Shown here: in pieces, positions 58,756-64,000 of the stretch
Numbering within the stretch: the stretch's first letter is position 1
Layout of the letters: the number at the start of each line of letters is the position of its first letter
From: Bog-473 sp963834405
Lineage (GTDB): Bacteria; Actinomycetota; Acidimicrobiia; Acidimicrobiales; RAAP-2
Reading direction: 5' to 3'
Assembly: GCA_963834405.1 (NCBI GenBank)
Contig: CAWIBX010000005.1
Coordinates: 1,736,001-1,800,000 of the forward strand
Length of the DNA: 64,000 bases
Program-made: the position numbers and the translations under genes
The notes under the pieces: generated by a model
What the model was told of the DNA's origin: nothing
Seen by the model: the letters and a program-made list of their open reading frames with translations, nothing else
Databases searched by the model: none

Positions 58756-60081
58756 ATGCCGCAGCAGCCCGAATACGTGGAGCGGATGTTCCCCGAGCCG
58801 GTCGACCACGGCATCGCCGAACCCGATCGCGCGGTCTCGTCGGTCAGCCACGGCACCCGGGCGTTCCTGGAGGGGAGCGGGGGTGAGGCCAACCTCTGGT
58901 ACGAGGGGACCGGCGCGGCCAAAGACCAGGCGGTCCAGAACATCACGATCTACCCGCCAACCCGCGGCGTGCAGACGCAGGGCGACGCGTGGGAGCCCGT
59001 GAAGATCGGGATCCTCATCGACATGGACCTCAACCAGTTGACGGCCGATTGGATCGACCCGACGATCCTGGCCATCGAGGACGCCATGAACGAAGGGGTC
59101 TGGGCCCGCTCGCCCGTTCAGCTCGTCGTGGCCGACGCCCGGGGCCTGCCGCGGGAGAACTTCCGGAAGCTCCTCGACGGCTACCGGTGGCTGGTCGAGC
59201 AGGGCTGCGTGGTGGTGCTCGGGCCGATGATCTCGGACAACTGCCTGACGATTCAGGACCTCGCCAACGAGCTCAAGGTTTCGTGCATCGGCTGGACCGG
59301 CGCGTGGAAGTTCGCCTCGGACTACTGCTTCTCCATCGCCAACGGCGACATCCCGACCGAAGGAGTCATCTGCGCCAACTGGCTCTATCAGCAGGGCATC
59401 CGGAAGGTCGGCCTGTTCTGGGAGGCCGGGTCCTCCGGGCGGGACTATGCCGATTTCTTCCGCGACGAGGCCATCCGCCTGGGCATGACGGTCACCCGCG
59501 AGGTAAAGCTCGAGCCCAACCCGCGCGGCCTCCAAGAGCACCTCGCCGCCATGCGCGAGGCCGGGACAGAGGGGCTCTATTACGGCGGGTACGGCTACGC
59601 CTGCTTCCACTTCGGTGCGGCGTTGCAGGCACTTGGGTGGGACCCACCGCGGATCATGGGCACGGCGTTCATGTTCTATTCGAACAAGAACGAGTGGGCC
59701 GGCGGGATCGAAGGTTGGCACGGCATCGACCAGCTCGGCGAGGACGGCACCAACCCGAACTACAACACGATGGTGCAGCGCTTCTCGAAGCGCTTCGGAC
59801 GCGAGGCGCGCAACGTGGTGGTCGCCCTGGCCTACGACACGGCACGCGTGGCGATCCACGGGATCGCCAACGCGGCCATCCCCGAACCGCGCTGGGTGCA
59901 CGACGGACTCGAGCGCATCCGCTGGATGCCGGCCACGAACGGCGGGCCCTCGTGCTATATCACGTTCGGTCCCGGCGACCACAAGGGCTACAAGGGCGAC
60001 TTCCTCACCATCCGCGAGCTGCGTGGCGGGGACCTGCGCTTTGCCGGCTACTTCCGTCCCGAATGGCAGTCCAACGAGTAG
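58756..60081 (+). CDS. Liv-type substrate-binding protein without a signal peptide
   Basis: 441 aa. From about residue 80 it is a type 1 periplasmic-binding fold (VKIGILIDMDLNQLTADWID, VVVLGPMISDNCLTIQDLAN, YYGGYGYACFHFGAALQALG), as in amide and branched-chain binders. The first 75 residues are polar (MPQQPEYVERMFPEPVDHGI) with no hydrophobic stretch, so it should stay in the cytoplasm. AAAGGA seven nt before the ATG supports this start, and no in-frame upstream segment offers a signal peptide. It may be an intracellular ligand sensor or carrier rather than a transporter subunit; AmiC of Pseudomonas is a precedent. Confidence 0.82.
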   Translation: MPQQPEYVERMFPEPVDHGIAEPDRAVSSVSHGTRAFLEGSGGEANLWYEGTGAAKDQAVQNITIYPPTRGVQTQGDAWEPVKIGILIDMDLNQLTADWIDPTILAIEDAMNEGVWARSPVQLVVADARGLPRENFRKLLDGYRWLVEQGCVVVLGPMISDNCLTIQDLANELKVSCIGWTGAWKFASDYCFSIANGDIPTEGVICANWLYQQGIRKVGLFWEAGSSGRDYADFFRDEAIRLGMTVTREVKLEPNPRGLQEHLAAMREAGTEGLYYGGYGYACFHFGAALQALGWDPPRIMGTAFMFYSNKNEWAGGIEGWHGIDQLGEDGTNPNYNTMVQRFSKRFGREARNVVVALAYDTARVAIHGIANAAIPEPRWVHDGLERIRWMPATNGGPSCYITFGPGDHKGYKGDFLTIRELRGGDLRFAGYFRPEWQSNE

Positions 60082-60095
60082 GCCGTGAACGACCG

Positions 60096-60923
60096 GTGAG
60101 CAACACCGAGGAGACGCAGGAGGGCGAACCGCTCGTCCTGGTCGAAGCGGACGGCCCTGTCCTCGTGGTCACGCTGAACCGTCCCGAAAAGCGCAATGCC
60201 ACCAACGCGGAGGTGTTGTGCCGCCTCTACGACGCCTGGGTCCGCCTCGACCGCGATCCCTCGCTCCGTGTGGGCGTGCTGACCGGACGGGGCTCGACGT
60301 TCTGCGCCGGCATGGACCTCGCCGAGATCGGCCGGCTCCGTGAGGGGGTCGCTGACAACGAGTGGATCGTGCGGCTCCGGGACGAGCCGCAGGTGATCTT
60401 CGGTGCGTGGCTGAAGACGTTCCGGCCCGCCAAGCCCATCGTCCTGGCCGCGGAGGGCTACGCGCGGGCCGGCGGGACGGAGATCCTCCAGGGCACCGAC
60501 ATCCGGGTCGCCGGCGAGAGCGCCGTCTTCGGCGTGACCGAGGTGCAGCGCGGCCTGTTCCCCATGGCCGGCTCCGCGGTCCGCCTCCGGCGCCAGATCG
60601 GTTACACGGTGGCGGCCGAGATGCTGTTGACCGGCGAGGACATCAGCGCGCAGCGTGCGCACCAGCTCGGCTTGGTCAATCACGTGGTGCCCGACGGGCA
60701 AGCCCTCACCCACGCCCTCGCCATCGCCGCGCGCATCGCGGCGAACGGCCCCCTGGCCGTCTCCGCCATCCTCCGGACCCTCCGGGAGACCGAGTCCCTG
60801 CCGGAGGCCGAGGCCTTCGCGATAGAGGGTCGGCTGGGCATGGAGGTGATGGCGTCGAACGACGCCGCGGAGGGCCCGCGGGCGTTCCTGGAGAAACGGC
60901 CTCCGCACTTCACCGGGACCTGA
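60096..60923 (+). CDS. Enoyl-CoA hydratase/isomerase family protein
   Basis: 275 aa from GTG 60096. Oxyanion-hole motifs STFCAGMDLAEIG and AEGYARAGGTEILQGTDIRV (note Tyr-Ala-Arg-Ala-Gly-Gly in place of the usual C-A-G-G-G), then FGVTEVQRGLFPMAGSAVRL with a Glu at the usual catalytic position. Ends FLEKRPPHFTGT. It closes the P450 and binding-protein set; a convergent OB-fold protein gene lies 59 nt downstream. Likely hydrates the product of a dehydrogenase in this island. Confidence 0.92.
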   Translation: MSNTEETQEGEPLVLVEADGPVLVVTLNRPEKRNATNAEVLCRLYDAWVRLDRDPSLRVGVLTGRGSTFCAGMDLAEIGRLREGVADNEWIVRLRDEPQVIFGAWLKTFRPAKPIVLAAEGYARAGGTEILQGTDIRVAGESAVFGVTEVQRGLFPMAGSAVRLRRQIGYTVAAEMLLTGEDISAQRAHQLGLVNHVVPDGQALTHALAIAARIAANGPLAVSAILRTLRETESLPEAEAFAIEGRLGMEVMASNDAAEGPRAFLEKRPPHFTGT

Positions 60924-60982
60924 CGGTACGACGGGGGACTTCCCAGTCTCGTCCGGCGGTTGAGTCGCCGCCCGACCGCGCG

Positions 60983-61417
60983 TCAGGCGAGGGGCCGGAA
61001 GTAAGGGAGCGCCAGGTCGTCGGAAGCCGGGTGGAACTCGACCTGGAGGGCGAGCCCCTCCCGGAGCTCGTCCGGCGCGCAGCTGACGACGGCGCTGAGG
61101 AACCACCACCCCTCGTCGAGCGCGACGACGGCGGGGGCGTAGGGGACGACGAAGGCAGGGTGGGGGGGGCGCCAGACCACCGTCCAGCTGTAGAGCGTTC
61201 CCCGGCCGGCGCTCTGGTCCCAGGCCAGCGCGGTTGCAGTGCACTGCGGGCAGACCGCGAAGGCGCGCAAGGCACGGGCGCCGCAGGACGAGCAGAAAGG
61301 GAGCACCAGGCGGCTCTCGCGGCATCCGATCCAGAACGGCTCGGAGCGCGCCGAAGGACGCGGCATCGGGAAACCGGGGGGCGGCGGGGTAAGGAGGGCG
61401 GCCTCGGCGGCGCTCAC
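60983..61417 (-). CDS. DUF35 zinc-ribbon/OB-fold acyl-CoA-associated protein
   Basis: 144 aa. Rubredoxin-like zinc ribbon with C42-x2-C45 and C56-x2-C59 (FCSSCGARALRAFAVCPQC), then an OB fold (GRGTLYSWTVVWRPPHPAFV, YAPAVVALDEGWWFLS). DUF35 proteins bind acyl-CoA and partner with thiolase-fold enzymes, as in the ChsH2-Ltp2 aldolase of steroid side-chain degradation. The GTG start overlaps the stop of the thiolase-like gene by four nt (GTGA), and AAGGA lies upstream, so the two form a coupled pair. Its partner lacks the thiolase nucleophile, which favours an aldolase. Confidence 0.9.
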   Translation of the reverse strand: MSAAEAALLTPPPPGFPMPRPSARSEPFWIGCRESRLVLPFCSSCGARALRAFAVCPQCTATALAWDQSAGRGTLYSWTVVWRPPHPAFVVPYAPAVVALDEGWWFLSAVVSCAPDELREGLALQVEFHPASDDLALPYFRPLA

Positions 61418-62571
61418 GGGCGATCCTTGCCGAGGAGAAGCACGTCGGTGAAGAGCGCACCGGAGCCACCGTTCGAACACAACGCGACCTCCGCGCCGTC
61501 GACCTGCATGCTGGGACACTCGCCGCGCAGCTGCTGCACGCCACGCGTGACGCGCTGGAACTGCTGTGCCGCCACCCCCGGATGGCTGAACGACATGGTG
61601 CCGCCGTCGGTGGTGACCGGCAGCGTGCCGTCAGGGCCGATGGCGCCCGCCTCGACCATGGGCCCACCCTCACCCGGTCCGCAGAAGCCGAACGCCTCGA
61701 GCTGTCGGATGATCTCGAAGGAGAACGGGTCGTAGAACTCGGCCACGTCCACGTCGCCGGGTCCGAGCCCGGCCATCGCGAAGGACGCCTGCGCCGCTCC
61801 GGCTCCGACCCAGCCGGCGGCGCGTCCGCCGACGCGCGGGGTGAAGTCCCACACCGGCGCCACGGTGTAGGCGGGCCCGTAGCTGTCGCTGCCGCAGCCG
61901 ACGATCCAGACCGCTCGCGGGTCGCGGCGTGCGATGTCGGCGCGGGCCAGCACGAGCGCGCACCCGCCCTCGGAGACCGTGGCGCAGTCGAGGAGGTGGA
62001 AGGGGTCGGCCACCATCGGCGACGCCAGGATGTCCTCGGGGTCGAACGGTCCCCGCCCGTGGTAGACGGCCTCCGGGTTGTGGTGGCCGTTGGTGCGGAT
62101 CACGGCGGCTGCGGTGGCCAGTTGGAGCTCCGTCGTGCCGTAGGTGACCATGTGACGCCTCGCCATCAGCGCGAACTCGGCGGCGGTGAAGAGCCCGAAG
62201 CCCGCGACCAGCTCGTTGGGCGGTGTCGTCCAGGGGGCGGCGGAGCCGTGGCTGCGCAGCCCGGCGCCACCGGCCAAGACCAGGACGACGCGGCACTGGC
62301 CCGTCGCGATCAGCGCGGCGGAGTCGACGATGGTGGGAATGCCGAGGCCGCTGGAGCGGCGCACGCACGGCCCGAGCCCGAGCTCGAGCACCGCGTCCGC
62401 TGCCGCCTGTCCCACCACACCGTCGACGTCGCCGGCATCGATCCCGGCATCCGCGAGGGCTCCGAGTGCCGCTTCGAGCGCGATGGAGGAGGAGTCGTGC
62501 CCCGGGAGACGGCGAGCCTGGGGGGTGTTGAACACGCCGACTACAGCGACGTCGCGGAACGGATGCGTCAT
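61414..62571 (-). CDS. Ltp2-like thiolase homologue lacking the nucleophile Cys
   Basis: 385 aa, SCPx thiolase fold (DVAVVGVFNTPQARRLPGHD at the start, SNGGSGALFTDVLLL at the end). Where thiolases have C-A-S-G the sequence is RRSSGLGIPTIVDSAALIAT, placing Ser (about residue 74) at the nucleophile site. The late motif G-H-P-x-G-A is FSHPGVAAQ, so the His remains. Loss of the Cys is typical of Ltp2-type proteins, which perform retro-aldol cleavage of beta-hydroxyacyl-CoA side chains with a DUF35 partner, here encoded next door with a 4-nt overlap. 13 nt after the FadD3-like gene. Confidence 0.88.
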   Translation of the reverse strand: MTHPFRDVAVVGVFNTPQARRLPGHDSSSIALEAALGALADAGIDAGDVDGVVGQAAADAVLELGLGPCVRRSSGLGIPTIVDSAALIATGQCRVVLVLAGGAGLRSHGSAAPWTTPPNELVAGFGLFTAAEFALMARRHMVTYGTTELQLATAAAVIRTNGHHNPEAVYHGRGPFDPEDILASPMVADPFHLLDCATVSEGGCALVLARADIARRDPRAVWIVGCGSDSYGPAYTVAPVWDFTPRVGGRAAGWVGAGAAQASFAMAGLGPGDVDVAEFYDPFSFEIIRQLEAFGFCGPGEGGPMVEAGAIGPDGTLPVTTDGGTMSFSHPGVAAQQFQRVTRGVQQLRGECPSMQVDGAEVALCSNGGSGALFTDVLLLGKDRP

Positions 62572-62584
62572 CGCCACCAGGTTG

Positions 62585-64000
62585 TCACGCGCCCGGCTGG
62601 CGCAGGCGGAAGCGTTGCACCTTGCCGCTGGCCGTGAGTGGGAGCTCGTCGACGAATTGCACTTCCTGCGGGACCTTGTAATTGGCCATGTGCTCGCGGC
62701 ACCAGGCGATGAGCGGCGCTTCGTCAATGGCGTCGCCGCGGCGGCGCACCACGTAGGCCTGCGCCACCTCGCCCAGCCGGTTGTCCGGCACGCCGACGAC
62801 GGCAACCTGGGCCACGCCGGGATGAGTGAGCATGATGCCCTCGATCTCGGCGGGGAAGGCGTTGAAGCCGCCGACGATGAACATGTCTTTTTTGCGATCG
62901 GTGATCCGGAGGTTGCCGTCGTCGCCGACGAGGCCGATGTCCCCCGTCCGCAGGTAGCCCTCGTCGTCGAGGGCGTCGGCGGTGGCCTCGGGATCATCGA
63001 AGTAGCCGCGCATGACGTTGAAGCCCTTGACGAGGATCTCGCCGGTCTCGCCCGTTGGCACCGGGCCGCCCTTCTCGTCGGCCACCCGCACCGAGACGCC
63101 GGGCAGGGGCCGGCCCACCGTCGTGGCGATGACCTCGGGTGGGTCGTCGTGGCGGCACATGCTCACCGTGCCCGTCGTTTCCGTGAGTCCGTAGCCGGTC
63201 ACCACGGAGGCGATGTGCAGGTCGTCGCGCATGCGGCGCACCACCTCGACGGGCACCGTGGCGGCGCCGGTGACGGAGAGGCGCAGCGAGCTGAGGTCGA
63301 ACCGCGCCCGCTCGGGGTGCTCCAGCATCGACTGGAACACCGTCGGCGGTCCCGGCAGGACGGTGATGTGCTCTTCCGCGACCCGCTGCATCACCACCCC
63401 CGCGTCGAAGACCGCGTGAGGGAGGACGGTGGCGCCGCGGAGCACGCAGGCCAGCACGGCCGACTTCAGGCCCGCGGTGTGGAAGAAGGGGTAGACGCAG
63501 AGATAGCGGTCGCCGCGCCGGAGCCCGACGGCGTCGCTCCACGCTTCGTAGGTGCGCACGCTCGGACCGTGGCCGAGCATGGCCCCCTTGGGGGCACCGG
63601 TGGTCCCGGAGGTGAAGATGATGTCCGCGAGGTCGTCGCCGCCGACGATGGGGAGCGGACGATCACCGTCCGCGGCGCCACGCGCCACGAAGTCGTCCCA
63701 GCTGACAGCGCCGGCCTGTGCCGGCCCCTCGACGACCACCGCCTCGCGCAATGCGGGCAGGTCGGTGGCCTCCAGCAGGCCCAGGAGATTGGTGCCCACG
63801 GCGTCGGTGCTGGCCAGCAGGACCGAGGCGCCCGCGCGTCCCAAGACATGGGCCGCCTCCATCCCCTTGAAGCGCGTGTTCACAGGGACGAGGACGGCGC
63901 CCGCCGCGTAGACGCCGAAGCTGGCGGCGATCCAGCGTGCACTGTTGGGGGACCACAGGGCGACGCGGTCACCCGGCCGGACGCCGCCGGCGGCCAGCGC
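62585..64000 (-). CDS. FadD3-like acyl-CoA ligase, cut by right edge
   Basis: 471 codons are in the window, open at 64000. ATP motif IIFTSGTTGAPKGAMLGH, YPFFHTAGLKSAVLACVLRG, TGYGLTETTGTVSMCRH, hinge ITDRKKDMFIVGGFNAFPAE and intact catalytic Lys in LTASGKVQRFRL. The motifs VLVPVNTRFKGMEAAHVLGR and YPFFHTAGLKSA resemble FadD3, the CoA ligase for the C/D-ring remnant (HIP) in cholesterol breakdown; this is recall, not an alignment. Leads a leftward operon: ligase, aldolase-like thiolase, DUF35 protein. Confidence 0.92.
   Translation of the reverse strand, partial: ALAAGGVRPGDRVALWSPNSARWIAASFGVYAAGAVLVPVNTRFKGMEAAHVLGRAGASVLLASTDAVGTNLLGLLEATDLPALREAVVVEGPAQAGAVSWDDFVARGAADGDRPLPIVGGDDLADIIFTSGTTGAPKGAMLGHGPSVRTYEAWSDAVGLRRGDRYLCVYPFFHTAGLKSAVLACVLRGATVLPHAVFDAGVVMQRVAEEHITVLPGPPTVFQSMLEHPERARFDLSSLRLSVTGAATVPVEVVRRMRDDLHIASVVTGYGLTETTGTVSMCRHDDPPEVIATTVGRPLPGVSVRVADEKGGPVPTGETGEILVKGFNVMRGYFDDPEATADALDDEGYLRTGDIGLVGDDGNLRITDRKKDMFIVGGFNAFPAEIEGIMLTHPGVAQVAVVGVPDNRLGEVAQAYVVRRRGDAIDEAPLIAWCREHMANYKVPQEVQFVDELPLTASGKVQRFRLRQPGA

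Noticed and set aside
60954..60970. Hairpin CGGCG/CGCCG after the last crotonase as a terminator
   Set aside because: Five GC pairs are expected often in this GC-rich sequence and no other support was seen.
1..64000. CRISPR array, tRNA, rRNA, prophage or insertion sequence
   Set aside because: I looked for regular repeats, tRNA-like cloverleaf sequence and transposase or integrase motifs and saw none. A short degenerate tRNA could be missed by eye.
29941..64000. Firm assignment of the island as cholesterol degradation
   Set aside because: Several steroid-type families are present, but core ring-degrading genes (KstD, HsaC, HsaD) and the Mce4 importer are not in the window, and amidohydrolases dominate. 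Substrate left open.

Overview
The window is high-GC DNA from an actinobacterium-like genome. Evidence: nearly every codon ends in G or C, GTG starts are common, many operons have 1-4 nt stop/start overlaps, and several genes sit 6 nt after a -10-like hexamer with no ribosome binding site (leaderless style). The content is also typical of the group: ROK kinase, fused LivHM permease, LigD, and steroid-type acyl-CoA enzymes. No rRNA, tRNA, CRISPR array, integrase or transposase was recognised. The exact order is uncertain; soil or aquatic Actinomycetota is the best guess. Genes are packed tightly and no gene-free stretch exceeds about 250 bases.

Left part (1-18.4 kb), mixed functions. A sulfatase runs off the left edge. 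A leftward sugar cassette follows: ROK kinase (7355), xylose-type binding protein (6207), single-domain ATPase (4850), permease (4087), then a secreted PQQ-type beta-propeller protein (2717). Next come a conserved 99-aa protein and an OafA-type acyltransferase with an SGNH domain, divergent from a phosphoribosyltransferase/hydrolase fusion and an MFS transporter. After these lie an IPT/TIG membrane protein, a divergent isocitrate/isopropylmalate dehydrogenase relative, LigD (without Ku in the window), a 58-aa ESFPASDPPS protein and a four-helix membrane protein. A 15-bp stem terminator at 18369-18406 closes this part.

Middle part (18.4-29.8 kb), lipid/CoA metabolism and uptake. Leftward: SDR, sulfotransferase and an MDR oxidoreductase. 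Rightward: a duplicated VOC protein, an EthD-like protein and an enoyl-CoA hydratase. A branched-chain-amino-acid-type ABC system follows (binding protein leftwards; fused LivHM, LivG and LivF rightwards), ending at a convergent GntR/FCD regulator.

Right part (29.9-64 kb), a catabolic island. It holds six amidohydrolase-2 (ACMSD-like) enzymes, a KshA-like Rieske oxygenase, a P450, an SDR, three acyl-CoA ligases (the last FadD3-like), two acyl-CoA dehydrogenases, four enoyl-CoA hydratases (one frameshifted), a MaoC-type double hot-dog protein, a double CaiB/BaiF CoA-transferase, a degenerate TPP-enzyme-like protein and two thiolase/OB-fold modules. It also has two TetR regulators and a Liv-type binding protein without a signal peptide. 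I infer a pathway in which a cyclic, probably terpenoid or steroid-like compound is imported, oxidised, activated to a CoA thioester, beta-oxidised and cleaved by aldolase/thiolase pairs, with amidohydrolases doing ring hydrolysis or decarboxylation. The substrate is not established. Two near-identical 22-bp operators, at 37854-37875 and 55318-55339, tie distant parts of the island to what is probably one TetR regulator (54639-55286).
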